From Haemonchus contortus (taxonomy: Eukaryota > Nematoda > Chromadorea > Rhabditida > Trichostrongylidae), in contig LS997567.1 in NCBI GenBank assembly GCA_000469685.2, positions 35,337,005 through 35,401,004 on the forward strand: a stretch of DNA of 64,000 nt, given 5' to 3'. A program made the translations under genes and the position numbers. Shown here in pieces: positions 24,101-36,954 of the stretch (the first letter of the stretch is position 1; the number at the start of each line of letters is the position of its first letter). Below the pieces are notes generated by a model. It saw only the letters and a list, made by a program, of their open reading frames with translations. It was not told where the DNA came from and made no database searches.

Positions 24101-27100
24101 CTCTGCATTATCCCCACTCACGATGCACCGAAGAAAATTCGTCTGTTCCTAAACAGCCGAGGAATTGAGAATATTTCATTAGATACGAATAACTTTACTC
24201 CTCAGTCCGAGAAAGTGTTTGAGGCTAAGATTGATAAGCTCGAGAACCTTGCAGATGGAAGACACCGCGAGCAGTTCCATAGGTTTGTACGCGATATCGA
24301 GATGGAGGATGGGTACAGGAACCGTTTGATTTTGGGAATCGAATCCGTTAACTCGATGGTGGACTACTACGGAAATGTTGAAATCACTTCTGTTTGCGAC
24401 GTCGGACTTCGCTACTGCAAGAATACCGTGGAAGGCAAGCGTTCTCCTACTGACGGGGAACGCAGTGAGTGGAACATCATGATGGATACGGAGTTCGTTT
24501 TCCCAAAGAGGCCAACATCTCTCGAGGAATTAAGGAAGCAAATCCACCTCGATGTTCAAGGACTCCTTGTGATGAAGTGGGGAGCAGACGAAACCAACGA
24601 GCTTATCATGAAGATCCAACTAGGGCAGAGTAGGGGTCAAAAGAAATTGTCTGAAATTGTCGATAAGAAGCTCGAAGGACTCGCCGCCTACGATTTGTTT
24701 TTGAAGGCTTCTCGCCTGAATCAGCTCAAAGTGGTTGTTGATTACCATCTCACCCCATATATAAAGAGCTTGTTCGAGTTAACCTATAACTACATAAGGA
24801 GCTCTACAACCTGTACTGCAAAGGTCAGGAATTTCAACAACAAACTCCTGCTGAACGTACAAGTTGACCCCGTTACCAGCAACCTGGTCAACGTTGTGTT
24901 TGACACTCCTTACGAGCGCATGAAACTGGTCGACGTCGTTGTTCCTCGACTGTACCTGCCCACCATAGCAAAGAGGACACTTCGCGACATCCACTATGAA
25001 CTGAACGAGCCTGTATGTGAAGTGAAAAGCGCTAAGGTCCAGACCTTTGAAGATATTACCTTCCGCATTCCTCTCACCACTTGCTATTCTGTTGTTGCAA
25101 AGGAGTGCTCGAAAGATCCTCGCTATACCGTTATGATCAAGAACATTGAAACGGACTCTGACGTGAAGGTATGTTGATGTGCGCTTCACAGCGATTGTTC
25201 AAGCAAATCCTTCTTATCACAAGGATGACGACTAATGGGAAATATGCTCAAAGCATTCTCCCATTAGACGCTGTCTACGAAAGAAAGACGGAGATCGAAC
25301 CCGTACTTGTGTTTTTCCTTTTAATTATAAGGAAATTCTCGCTTATTGTGCCACAAGCTGTAAGCTTCCTGATGTAACTTATTGGGTTGTCCGAAAAGTT
25401 CCCGCCTATTTTTGATTCATCTTTGAATGAAAATTCCTAGAAGAAGAAATCCTTTGATTGAACAATATATCCTCCATTCTATTCAGTAAGGCTTCGTCAT
25501 CTTCCTGTAGGTTCCAGTTCCCCTCTTCCATAGAAAGTTTCAGAGTTAAAATCGAAAAACCGTCTCAGGTGCTTTTTGCAGTCCTTCAGCGGATTGAACG
25601 ATTTCCATTCAAGGAATTTTGCAGAAACCTAAACAAGTGGTGTTCTGATGGTGCTATGTCTGGACTATATGGGGGGTGTGGTAAGACATCCCACCCAAGC
25701 TTTAGCAACTTGTGACGAGTGGCCAAAATTACGTGTGGTCCGAAGGTACCCTGTTAGAACATTACGCCCTCACAATTGCCACTTCGGGTCACTTTTGGTT
25801 TATCGCTGCCTCCATATTTTCTAGCTAACTATAGTACCTTTCCTAAGTCATCTTTTGATTGTGCGACAACAGCTCATGGTATGTGATTTCCCTGAAATCC
25901 CATCAGCATAGTCATCCGCACCTGGATTTTGACTTTTGCAGCGGTTTGTGACGGCTCACTAGGGGGCTGCACGATCGTTTCCGCTCCTCATTGCTGTACA
26001 CAGTCCGACTTTCGTCCCTCGTGCTCATGAGTTTCAGAAACGGCTCATTTTTATTCCGTTTGAGCAACGGGTCGCATGTGGAGTCGCGGTCCATCACATT
26101 GCGCTCGCTCCTTTCGCGAGATATCTAAACATCAAGGTGCTTTACAAAACCAAGCGTCTGCAGATGACCATGGATGGTTAATTTCGAAACATTAAGTCCT
26201 TGTCCTATTCCGCGAGCAGTGATGTGCCGATTTGCTGCAGTTAACATTTTGAGTTGATCGTTTAAACTGATGATAGTCTTCCAAAGTGTTGCCGGTCTTC
26301 AAAGGCAAATTCACTCCGTTTGGGTTCCGCAAACTAGTCATGCACTGTACGTTCCTGTAGGGCATGGTCTACTCAAACGTCATATATCTTTCATGCGGCT
26401 TGAGCCGCATTCTAGGCCTTGCGGTAGAAGAAATACTTTGGATGTCGAAAATGCCCGCAGTGGTTCTCCATTTTCATACGAGTCCTGTACAGAAGAACTT
26501 CGACAAATGTTGATAGAATCCTAACAGGAATATAGAGGAGGACCTACTCTTCCAGAAAACATATCACTTTATGCGGCTGGGTCCTTGATCTTTTGTACAA
26601 TGGTTGATAAATACGGGGTGTCAGAAAACGGCGGGATCTTTTCGGACAGCCCAACACATGGACTTGGTATTTTTGCTGACTGCTTTTTTCTCCACAGAGC
26701 GGCATGGGAATGTTTCACAGTGTTGGAAAATTATGGGGATAATCAATATGTTATGACACGCTTTACTGCCAGAAGCGATTAATCAGCTCATCACTTTCCA
26801 TATGTGAATACTGATAAGCTATGATTGAAGGGTCACTAACGATGAGAGACGAAGTTGCAACTCGGTAGCTAAATGTGTACGGGCTCGAGCCTCGCCGGAG
26901 ACCAATGTTCTTCATGCCAAGCTTTCGCACCGCTCACACCGGCGAAAAACAATAAACAACAACAACAACAATAGTAAACACAAACATCCAATCAAAACAA
27001 CTCATATCTTTTTTGTTGCAGAAACTGAAGATTATCAACGAGCATGGGCAAGTTATCATCGTGGAAATGGTGGATGACAGGCCTGTGGCCTTTGTTAATG

Positions 27101-28039
27101 GTAGAAGAGTCTACGAGGAAGTCATGGAGAAATACAAGTAGGAATGGAGCCTCTAATAGACTAGTCTGTTCCTAATGAACTCTACAACTCAGCATAGAGC
27201 CCGTTGGAATCAGCATGGTCCGCGTGAGGCTCTTGGATCTCATGGTCCACTTCGACGGCTACACTGCTAGGATCTACATGAGTAAACATATGATTGAAGA
27301 CCAATGCGGTCTTTGTGGACGCAGTGATGATGAGGTAAAATCACTAATTCGACCAAGATGACTTTCTTAGAAAGAATATATTCTTTAGAAAGCTTCCGAG
27401 GTCCCTAGTCCAACGAAGGAATACATCGACATCATGAACTTCAATCAGTCATGCCTTTTGAAAGGCGAAGTGAGTAGCAAACGATTTGTAATGAACAATC
27501 AGTATGTCAACGATTATTGTGTCCGATACAGATCTTTACAGTGCGGAGTCGAAGAAAATTATTCACGCGAGAAGAAACACTATAGGCTGAAGGAACATGA
27601 GGATAGTGAGGAAACCATCGAGGATTGGCCCGATATTCAAGAAGATGATAGGAACCACAGGGACAACAAACGACTTCATAGGAATCGATTTGAAGGCAAA
27701 TCGGAGGGAAAAGAAGAAGTTTATCCCATTCATCAAGATGCAACTCAGAAAAGAGTAGAGGAAGACGAGGAAAATGCAGCTATTCTCGAGAGGACTCACG
27801 TTATCGAGGCCGCTCACGGAGTCTGCTTCTCTCTTGAGCCGGTCCCCGTATGCCGCAAGAACGAGCAGATGAGTACGGTTATTAACAGGGAAGTTAGTTT
27901 TACTTGCCTTCCGCGTTCGTCAAGTGAAGCTCGCCATCTCCTTCGCGAGGCCCGTAGCAACACTCTCGATCTCAAGCACTATCCTATTTCATTCGTTAAG
28001 AGTATAAAGGTCCCTCTCACTTGCACCACCGTATATTGA
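21107..28039 (+). CDS. Vitellogenin (yolk lipoprotein precursor)
   Basis: This is a large lipid-transfer protein made in the intestine, secreted and taken up by oocytes as yolk. Exons are 21107-25168, 27022-27137, 27193-27334 and 27389-28039, with agreeing phases, totalling about 1656 residues, normal for nematode vitellogenins. The start at 21107 is chosen because it opens a signal peptide (MRLALLIFAGVTLA); an in-frame upstream ATG at 21032 would put 25 hydrophilic residues before it and overlap the promoter boxes. The single 4.06-kb first exon carries the N-terminal lipid-transport domain (for example SVNFDKCTGRPEAKYNF and the helical repeats) and the following DUF1943-type region. Exons 2-4 form the von Willebrand factor D region, with EDQCGLCGRSDDE matching the CGLCG motif. 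A very charged stretch (residues ~1480-1560) precedes the C-terminal cysteine segment. The first intron holds a mariner. No frameshift or stop is seen. Confidence 0.95.
25382..26654 (-). mobile_element. mariner element (decayed) in the vitellogenin intron
   Basis: The left end TTGGGTTGTCCGAAAAGTTC and the right end CTTTTCGGACAGCCCAA are inverted repeats about 1.27 kb apart, the usual mariner size. A TA precedes the left end; the right TA has decayed. The - strand encodes a mariner transposase C-terminal half with KLLKLGWDVLPHPPYSPDIA and HHLFRFLQNSLNG, including the second catalytic Asp of the PPYSPD motif, but the frames carry stops elsewhere. It resembles mariners with GGTTGTCC-type ends, such as bandit of Ancylostoma caninum. 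That assignment is from memory of the family, not a search. Confidence 0.85.
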
Positions 28040-28072
28040 GAACAACGTCATAGACACAGAATAAGTGTATGT

Positions 28073-28078
28073 AATAAA
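28073..28078 (+). terminator. Vitellogenin polyadenylation signal AATAAA
   Basis: A canonical AATAAA lies 34 bases after the vitellogenin stop codon, giving the short 3' untranslated region typical of nematode yolk genes. Confidence 0.8.
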
Positions 28079-28099
28079 TCTTCCATTGTTCAAAATGTT

Positions 28100-29839
28100 T
28101 ATTCTGATTTGCTCATGACTGTTTTAGAAAGTTTCATTTCCGTTGGAGGTGTCAGTATTGCATCGTGAAGAGCCGAGTTGATACTGCTCTTCGGCACACC
28201 GTCACCTTCTTTTTTGTTTAAAACACCTCGAAACTCTTCTAACTACGTCGAAATGGAATCTTAAGGATTAAATAGTCCAGTCGTTAAAAAGCTCACATCA
28301 CTGCAGTTTTTAGAGCCGACTCCAAATGTATTCTTTCCGTAGCTTCCCAGAGCGACTTTTTGAATGAATGAAAAGGAAAGGAGTGTCTTCTGTGAGAGCA
28401 GTGGGCGTGCTCATTGTGCATGTGATATAGAATTTTCTATTTCCAGAATGCGGGTTACTTATTTCTCCTTTTTATTGCACTACAAAGCCAGCGATTATTC
28501 TGAATTAACTAGTATTTTATCTACGGATAATGTATGAATTTTTATAATAAACGCATATTTCCATTGCAGTTGAACCCATGTGATATCAACATCTACTTGT
28601 ACAATACTGAATATAAGAATAATAGTGTAGGGATCTGACTTGCCGTTCTAATGCATGTTATAATCTTGGAAGTGTTGAGAGACTTTAGGTCCTAACGCGA
28701 CTTACATTTGGGAGGAATACCTAAGCTTAGGTTCCCAGTAAGGAGCACCACTGGTGGTAACCAAGCAGAGAAAGGGGAAAGCGAAAACTGGCAAGACAGC
28801 ATTCATCACTGTTCCCATCGTTGAACTTGAACTTCTTACCTTTTAGATAATCTGATGAAGACAGAAACAAGTGATAGTCGAGTGGCCGTTTTAAGCTCAT
28901 TACGTCTTAAGCTTCAAGGTGTTTGCTGGCTCTGCTTATGTTTTCATCTTACATGCCGTAAAACCACTGCCGCGCGCTTGTCAGCGACCATGCTCGGGTG
29001 GAAACTACGTCGCCCGCCATTCACCAGCAGCAGCTTCTAAACACTTCTAGGAAGTGTAATGAGAAACTTATGTAGAGTATTTTAAACACCCCCTGATTCG
29101 CTACTGTTCATCTAATAGCAAACACAGTTCACTGCGACGCTAATGAAGAAGTTTGAGATAATGTCTACCCAGCTCTCTTGAACGAAAAGCTTGACTAGGA
29201 TGCCTACTGGCGTTCTTACAACCCCTTTCACCTACTGTGGACTTAGTTAACAATTAGAAAAGTATGATGGCTCCCAACACCTTCACTAATAGACTGATTG
29301 CCGATGGATCACGAGCGTGATCTCTTGTTTTGAACTATGCTGACTTCAGGTCATATTTTGAGTTCTTCGATTCCATTAAGCTCTTTTAGTAGTTATAGTA
29401 GCTTCCTTACGCGTGAACGTACAGTTAGGTGTTATCTGCTGTAGTGCGCCGTAGTTGCGGACGAGTTGCCTGCAACTAACAGTTCTCGCACACTTCCCAA
29501 TGTTTGGTCGATGAGCGATTAGTATTCCTGCCTCAAACCCGTACTGTTTATTTTCGGCTATGGTTTATGCTTTTTCTGCTATTATGGTATAATGCATTTT
29601 ATCCGCTGATCACGATAGTGAAGTAAGTTCAAACAAAAGCACCTAATGAGTGGAGGAATTTGATTGTTCATTTTGTTTGTTATTCTATGACTTCTGTTGT
29701 CCTGTTTAATTTTTCAAATATTTGTTCTTGCATTGCACACCTTATTCATACTATTTTATTTTGGTTCATGGCCAAAAAATAAGATTTGAATGGTGGCAGA
29801 ACTTATGAAGTTTTACCTCTTTTGAATTTGTTTTGCAAA
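28100..29839. other. Intergenic stretch, no gene seen
   Basis: About 1.7 kb of AT-rich sequence after the vitellogenin gene. Short open frames exist but none resembles a known family and none has convincing splice partners. Confidence 0.6.
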
Positions 29840-30245
29840 TACCCTAAAATTCCATAGATAAGAGCGGTTTAATTTACCGGTGAAAACTGAATTGGAAAAA
29901 ATTGAAATTGAATGCAGTCACTCCTCCAACTTGATGGATGGGTAAATAGAAATCGGAGGAGAACTTTAGAAGAAGCTCCGCCCCTCAACCCTAAACCCCG
30001 CCCACTTAGTAAACAATTCATATAGAAAAAATAGCGATTTTAACGGATCGCTATTTTTTCTATATGAATTGTTTACTAAGTGGGCGGGGTTTAGAGTTGA
30101 GGGGCGGAGCTTCTTCTAAAGTTCTCCTCCGATTTCTATTTACCCATCCATCAAGTTAGAGGAGTGACTGCATTCAATTTCAATTTTTTCCAATTCAGTT
30201 TTCACCGGTAAATTAAACCGCTCTTATCTATGGAATTTTAGGGTA
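29840..30245. mobile_element. 406-bp foldback element (two 199-bp arms)
   Basis: The two halves are reverse complements of each other over about 199 bases, with only two mismatches found by eye and an 8-base loop at 30039-30046. Ends are TACCCTAAAATTCCATAGAT and its complement. There is no coding capacity. The layout is that of a foldback MITE, or of two head-to-head copies of a shorter element. If TA is included in both ends, a TA-target superfamily such as Tc1/mariner would fit, but no transposase with these ends is in the window. Confidence 0.85.
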
Positions 30246-30289
30246 GTTAAATTTTTTGGTCTTGTCGAGTCACGCGTCAGCTATGTCGA

Positions 30290-33200
30290 GTCATGCGTCA
30301 GCTCGAGAATTTTATCCGCTTTACCGCAACACCTACGAGGAAGCTGTCATGCCTTTCGTCAAGATTGCATAATGCTGATGCACAAGTCACGGTATGAAAG
30401 CAGCCGCCTCATGGTATGGAGGTCGCGTCGTCGTGGATGAGAAGAAGGACAGGAACAAAGAAGAGCTCGCCTCACAAGTATTGCTGCAAGAACTAGATCG
30501 CGAAGAGTTCAGGAAGGCGAAGAGGAACAAAGGGCTAGACAACTACGCATTGCAGAACGAGCAAAATCTAGGAGACAACAAGAAGGCGATGAGCGACGTG
30601 AACAGCGAACGTTGCGACTGCAGAAAGGGAGAGAGTGCGAAGAACAAGACTTTCAGCAAGTCAAATCGAGGAGAGTCGACGTACTGATTCAGAAAGAGAC
30701 CAGTTGAGAAGTAGAACTATCGCGGCTAGGACCAGACGGATAGCTCTCTCGAACGTCATCCCCGAGGAGCATTATGACGGGCCTATGAATGTTGAGTGTG
30801 AGATTTGTGGAGCGAGGCATTTCATGTCCGAGTCGGCAGCGGGCAGAGCAACTTCTAATGATTGCTGCAGTCATGGTAGCATTACTTTAGAGCACTTTAC
30901 AAACTATTCCAGATTCCAGACAGCTCTACCAGTTACTAACAAGTCATGACGCCAATGCAAAGGAGTCTCGTGAACACATCCGCAACTGCAACAGTGCCTT
31001 TGCGACTATTATGGCTCAACTGGATACCCCACGGCAAGGGCCTTACTGCTTTCTACAAAATTGCTTTCCGAATTCACTACAGAATTGGCCCTGCACGTCA
31101 AGTATACATTTTTGGCACGTCAGTGGCGGCTGATGAAAGGGCGGGAAACCCAGCGAACATACCCTGTAACCCTGCTTTGATCCGATCTTCCATTACACTG
31201 TTCCATGAAATCAATGCTTTTCCGCAAGCGTACAGAATGCTGAACGACGTTGCTTTTGAAGAGGAGGCTCGAGCAGCAAGGGAAGGGAGAACGGCTATGC
31301 CGTTAAGATGATAATTTGAAGTTCGAATTTTTGATCCACGCCGTTACAATGAGCCAACAGCAAACGAGGTGGCCGTCGTGTATGTAGGATAGGAAGGGGA
31401 TGTACCGGCCGAGCATAATCTCGCCGTGCACTTACGATCTCCCCTTCACTTTGCCTGCATGCTTTTCCAACAATTTTTGGTAGACAGCTACGTAAAGATG
31501 GAGCGAAATCGTTCGAACTACGACAGAACACACCAAAGGGAACTCCGAGTAGATACATATCGCGGTTGCTGGCTATGTGGCAGGAGATATGAATATTAAA
31601 GCCCGCCAAGAACGATGAAAGTTATTCTACCTTCTTCGTTTCCTGGCTTATTACGAGCCATGGTGCAAAACTATCAAGATACTACGGCGACTGTTTCCAA
31701 ATATGGGAAGCCAGACCTGTTCATGACCTTTACTTGCAATCCGATATGGAGGAAAAGTGTAGAATAACTGAGTAGAGGCCAATCAGCTTCCGATCGGCCT
31801 GACATTGTTGCTCACCTGTTTCATATTGAACTGCAGGAGCTATACACAGATCGTTTTAAACGGAAAATACTTGGAACTGTTATTGCGCACATGAGTGTAA
31901 TGGAGTGGCAGAAAAGAAGGCTTCCTCAATGCCACATTTTACCCACGCTAGCTGGAGAGGATAAACCGAGAAACGCTACTGAAATGGATGCTGGCTAGTG
32001 CAGGCGGTTATACCTGATTCAGTGACAGAAGCTCGGCTTCATGAAATTGCAACATCTTGCATGATGCATAGGCCCGACCACAACCCAACCTCGCCGTGTG
32101 TGGTGGACGGCTAGTGCTCAAAAAACTTTTCAAATCATTCAGGGAGGCCACAAGCATAGAGGGAGACGGCTATCCAGAATATAGACGACCCAACGATGGA
32201 AGAACAGTATAATATGGTAGCACAATAACTTGAAACAGATCTGTGGTGCCGTACAAAAATATTTGGCGCTTCGGTGTAACGCCCTTTGAACGTTGAGATC
32301 TGTGCTATGGTTTACGCAGTAAAATATATGTACAAGTACGTATACAAGGGTCTAGATAGAGCGGCGTTACGTATGATTAGAACAAATGGGGGTGATGGTT
32401 GGAGCAATTAACGAGATCTACGCATTTATCAGTGCCAGATACGTTTGTGCTCCGGAATCTGTGCACAGATTGCTTGGCTCCGACCTCCATTGCAGATCGC
32501 ATACCATTTACCGATTGCAAGCGTATTTGCCAGAACGCGAGGGTGTTGTCTTCCACAGTGGACAAGAGGAAAAGCTCTTCGTCGTGTTGCAGGAAGAAAC
32601 ACGATGCTATCAGCGTATTTCAAGTTCAACGCGGAACATGAGGCTGCGTTCGGAGCTGGAAACGCATCACAAGGTGGGGTCGATGCTTAGACACCACTCT
32701 GTGTCCAGCTGTCCACTTCGCACTCGATCAACAGACAAAAAAGTGGAACGTCAGAAGGAAACAAAGTCGGCAAATAGGTAGAATGTATACAGCAAACCAC
32801 TGGATGCTAAGCGCTACAGCCTCCGAATACTTCTCCTGAACAGAAGAGGAGCCAAGTCATTTGATGAGCTGAAGACTGTGAATGGTGTTATTTGTAACAG
32901 TTTCAGGGAAGCGGCCAGGGCTCTTGGACTGATGCATGAAGAGTACCGTCCCCATTACAAAAGTTATCTGAGGGGAGCGGCAGAGTTTCAAATGCCACGA
33001 GAATTCCGATTACTTTTCAGTAGTCTTTTATGCTTTTGCGACATTTCAGAGCCGGAGCATCTGTGGGAACAGTTCAAGTCGGCTATGGCAGAAGATTATG
33101 TGCGCCGTGGCTTGAGCGATGAGGAAGGAATAATCCGGGCCTACTACGATCTTATGGACAGAATGCAGATATGTGGAGTCAACTTAAGCAGTTTCGTTAC

Positions 33201-34660
33201 TCCTCCGTCTGATTGAAAGCCAGGATATATAGATGAGGATCATGAATCCGAAACTGAACACGCAGCTCGTAGGAGAGGATAGCTCGATAATTTGAATGAG
33301 CATTAAAGGTCAGCATCAGACGGCATTTTACAAATAATAGATGCAGTAAATTTCGGAAGACATTTCTTCATAGACGGCCGAGGGGGATCGGTAAAATATT
33401 TGTATACAGCTCTGTATCACACTATTTTAAGAATGGGGAAAAGCGTCATATGTGTGACCTGGACAGGTATTGCTTCTAATTTGCTACTTCGAGGTAGAAC
33501 TGCATGCAGTACCTTTAAATTGAACATGCATGACGGCTGCAAAACAAGTACGATGACGAGAGAGTCTTTTGAAGCCAGAACACTGCATGGCATTGCCATC
33601 ATTCTCTGAGATGAAATTTCAATAGTTCTTAAGTGGACGTTGGAAGCGGTTGATCTTTTGTTGAAAGATATCATGCAAAGTGAATTGCCATTCGGGGGTA
33701 CAGTCATGGCGGTTGGCGGAGACTTTCGGCAGGTTCTCCCTGTTATCGAGAGAGGGCGATAGGAAGATTTGGGAAGCGCATGTATTAAGAGGTCTTATTT
33801 GTGGCAGCATTTTGTCGCTCATCATCTTTCAGTGAACATGAGAGCTGCAGCAGATAGTGGAGAGTAGGCAAGAATGCTGCTACAGATTGGAGAGGTTACC
33901 CAGAGGATGAAAATGGTCTCATTGAGCTACCTCCTGCACTATATAGTTTGAGAGATCTTATACAGGAATTTTCAGGTGAAACAATTGCAGTGAGCGATAT
34001 AGCAGAGCTATGTAGCGGGAAAAGCAATTCACTCTCCTCAGACCATACACGTGGCGCACATGGACGATCTTGCGCTAGAGCGGATGCCTGAGGAATTGGA
34101 ATGTATGGCTTACAAAAGCATTGACGAAGTGGAGAATGCAGACACAGAAAAAGTCACATATTAAGGTAGCACCTAAACAAGCTGCAACCAGGTGGTATGC
34201 CTCCCCATGAACTCAGGCTGAAGCGAAGGTGCATAGTCATGCTGCTCCGGAAACTAGACGTAACTAAAAGCCTTTGTAACTGCACAAGAATTATTGTGGA
34301 TCAGTTTGGCCAATACGTGCTTGGCCACTAGAGTAAGGGGAAATAAGTTCGTTCTTATCCCTCGCACTGACCTGTATGCAGAAAAAGGACTTCCATTGCG
34401 ACTCCGCAGAAGACAATTTCCGATTCATTCGCGCTTCGTTACTACCATCAACAAGGCTCGAGGCCAAACGCTGTCGAAAGTTGGAGTTAGTTTACCCAAC
34501 GATGTATTTTCCCATGAACAATTATACGATGCGCTCTCAAGATCTCGAAATGCCGACTCCGTGAAGTCCTGTCACCAAGGACGAAGATCAAGAATATTGT
34601 CCACGAAAATATTTTGTAAAAAATATCCTCGACTTAATTTCCCAAACCCTCCATAGCTTT
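30290..34660 (+). mobile_element. Helitron (decayed Rep-helicase)
   Basis: Successive + strand frames encode a RepHel protein broken by stops and frameshifts. In order: a Helitron-like N-terminal domain at about 30720-31310 (CEICGARHF, then IYGTS-type IFGTSVAADERAGN and LFHEINAFPQAYRMLNDVAF); the Rep region from about 31610 (YGKPDLFMTFTCNP); the HUH site at 31918-31945, which reads LPQCHIL and so has lost its first His; and an intact two-tyrosine motif AVKYMYKYVYKG at about 32317. The PIF1-type helicase follows from about 33370: Walker A reads GRGGSVKY instead of G-x-G-x-GKT, then GGDFRQVLPV, and TINKARGQTL with SHEQLYDALSRSRN near 34510. The exact Helitron ends (5' TC, 3' hairpin and CTRR) were not identified. 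Confidence 0.9.
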
Positions 34661-34978
34661 TGTTTTGATCAATTAATAAACTCTATATGACCGTGAGACG
34701 GAGTGGTTGAATAGAAACTATACGAGTATTCATCCACGAAAACAACAATGGATAGTGACAACCTCCATTGCTTCAAATCCGATTCAAGTACATTTAAATT
34801 TTCGATTCATTCTTCTTCCGCAGTTCTCTATAGCAAGTAAGTTTGCGAGTCCCTCAATCGGCTATTTGAGCCTACTCGGAAATCTCAGCTCAACATTCAT
34901 ACTGTCGCTTCAACAGTCTCCACCAGTTTTCCATTAGTCCTACTAGGTGAGTACACTTATGCAATAGCATGGAGAATA

Positions 34979-36243
34979 CAGGGTGCGCCATAAATATGGT
35001 AACAACTTTTCGGACGTCCATAATTTCCTTGTTAGGAGGGTTTCCCCAAATCTGCACCTTTCCTTATGTTCACGATATACCTTAGCCGACATATCTACTT
35101 TGGTGCTCCATTCGACAGATTTCGAAAACGGTGGAGCCTCGCAGTCATCCACCAGCCGTTGCGCCTTTGCACGTCTTTGGTGAGTCTTTTTCCGGGATCG
35201 CTGCTCGTTTCAACATTTCCCACATGACAGTGTCTAGAAACGCTATGCGTAGACAGGTCAATGACAAACCTCAAAACGGCCGCCTTGTCTCATATACAGC
35301 TTCTTTTCCCAATAGAATTGCTTGGGAAGGATTACGCTGTGGAACCTGCAGAAAGCGAGAGAAATGACTGCCGATTTGTTTGTGCGCTCTACTTCGATGA
35401 CGAGAGTCTACCCCGAGTAGATACTAATGTATCCAAATAGGATTCCAAAGTCTTATGAGCTTCTTGACGAGAAGAAGTTGGTGAGAAAAAAAAATTCCGT
35501 GCGCTGCTTGCGGGCAGCACGCGCTTCCACAAAAATTTTTTTGACTAAAGGGTGTTCAGCGTGGAAGAAATGTTGAGACCCCAAAGTATGCAGATATTCC
35601 ACATTTCGAGTGCTAAAGCCGATGAAAAGAGTCAGATCGCCTCTCGTAGCCGTTCTCCCTATTTTACAATGGTTTTTGCTAGAATCTCTACCACCACATC
35701 GATATCGCAAATTTTGGTCGAGAAAAGTACAAAACTTAACCAGAACCTCGTTGAGAAGGGTTTTCCTGAGAGGATGCAGCTGAGGGCCATAGATTTTTGG
35801 AGGGGTACGATTTAGAAACTACGACGCACTTGCTCATGAATGGGAAAATATTAAGACTGGCGCTGAGGAAATGTTCACGACTCCATCCCAGCTTGCAATC
35901 CTCCTACAAATTTCCTGGACCACAGTGAGATGGATCGCTAAGTATAGTCTATACTGGAGAAGGAAGCCTGCGCTTCAGAATGCACTACTGTTGCTGCTCA
36001 TAAGGAATCACTGAAAAAAGCCTGAGCTGGAGTTCCTCAAGAAGCTCTGCGTGCCACCGTCGATGAAGAGTCGAAACGTTCTCGAGCTATAACTAGTACA
36101 GAAGACGGTTATATAGGATGACCGTGTGTTCGTTTTGTAGATGCGATGCTTAGTATATAGTCCACACAGCTTCATCATGTATCAATATGAACTGTGGTTT
36201 CTGTAGTCCAACACTCCTGTTACCATAATTATGGCGCACCCTG
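34979..36243 (+). mobile_element. Tc1/mariner-type element with CAGGGTGCGCC ends (decayed)
   Basis: Terminal inverted repeats of 25 bp (CAGGGTGCGCCATAAWTATG, then GTAAC; one mismatch) are flanked by TA on both sides and enclose 1265 bp. The + strand holds a helix-turn-helix piece (ESFSGIAARFNISHMTVSRN) and a C-terminal piece (ALRATVDEESKRSRAI) resembling the end of Tc/mariner transposases; the middle is disrupted by stops. Its ends share CAGGGTG with the element at 49541-54404, so the two belong to related families. Confidence 0.85.
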
Positions 36244-36319
36244 TATATCTGTCACAAGGTTTCAATTTAGGTTTCTTCTGTCTCTACAATCGTGTCCGCC
36301 ACAACTATAACTAATACAA

Positions 36320-36954
36320 AAACCCGTTATGGTAATTTTATCAGCTCAAAACTATGATACTTTGGGCGACTGTAAATTACCGATTTCAGGGTCTTTCAAT
36401 CGCTCCTAATCTCTATGACTTCTCGAAATCCTCAATAAATACTCTATGGTAAGAGAGTTCATTAATTGATAAGTCTGCTGATCAGAGCTTTTGTAAGTTC
36501 AACTTTCAAATATCATCTTAAGTCACATCGCCATCACCTTCGCCACAAAATATCTCCTTACATATCCCGGTAGTGAGAGTTTATCATTGGTGACTCTACT
36601 GTGCGAAAATCTTTTACAAGTTACCTCGATCGATCCTGTCTTCTATGCCACCTCTAGAACTCCTTAAAAACCATCAACCGTAATGAAGTTCACCATTGGA
36701 TGAGTCTATTGAATGGAATACTAGATGGTTTCATTTCAGGCTCATTCTGTCGCTATCATCGCCTTGGTCAAAAATACAACTCCTTAGGAGCCCTCAGTGG
36801 TAAGAGAATTGATAATCGGATAAGTATACTGTTTGAACAACTGTAACGCCTCACTTGTCCTTCAATCGCTCCGATCCTCTCCGCCTATTCTACGACTCCT
36901 ACAGTAATATTCTAGGGTGAGAGAATTAATAGGTCTACTGGGTGAGCCTATTTA
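36320..36954. repeat. Degenerate tandem array, about 115-bp unit (left part)
   Basis: About five diverged copies of a 110-120 bp unit. Each has a TTTCAATCGCTCC-like block, then a CTCCTT-like block, a GGTAAGAGA or GGTGAGAGA block, and a GATAAGTCTRCTG-like block. The same unit in the same direction resumes at about 40060, on the far side of the Mutator-like element. Confidence 0.7.

Noticed and set aside
21224..24117. Long - strand open frames under the vitellogenin gene.
   Set aside because: They lie antisense to a 4-kb coding exon and have no homology or splice structure of their own.
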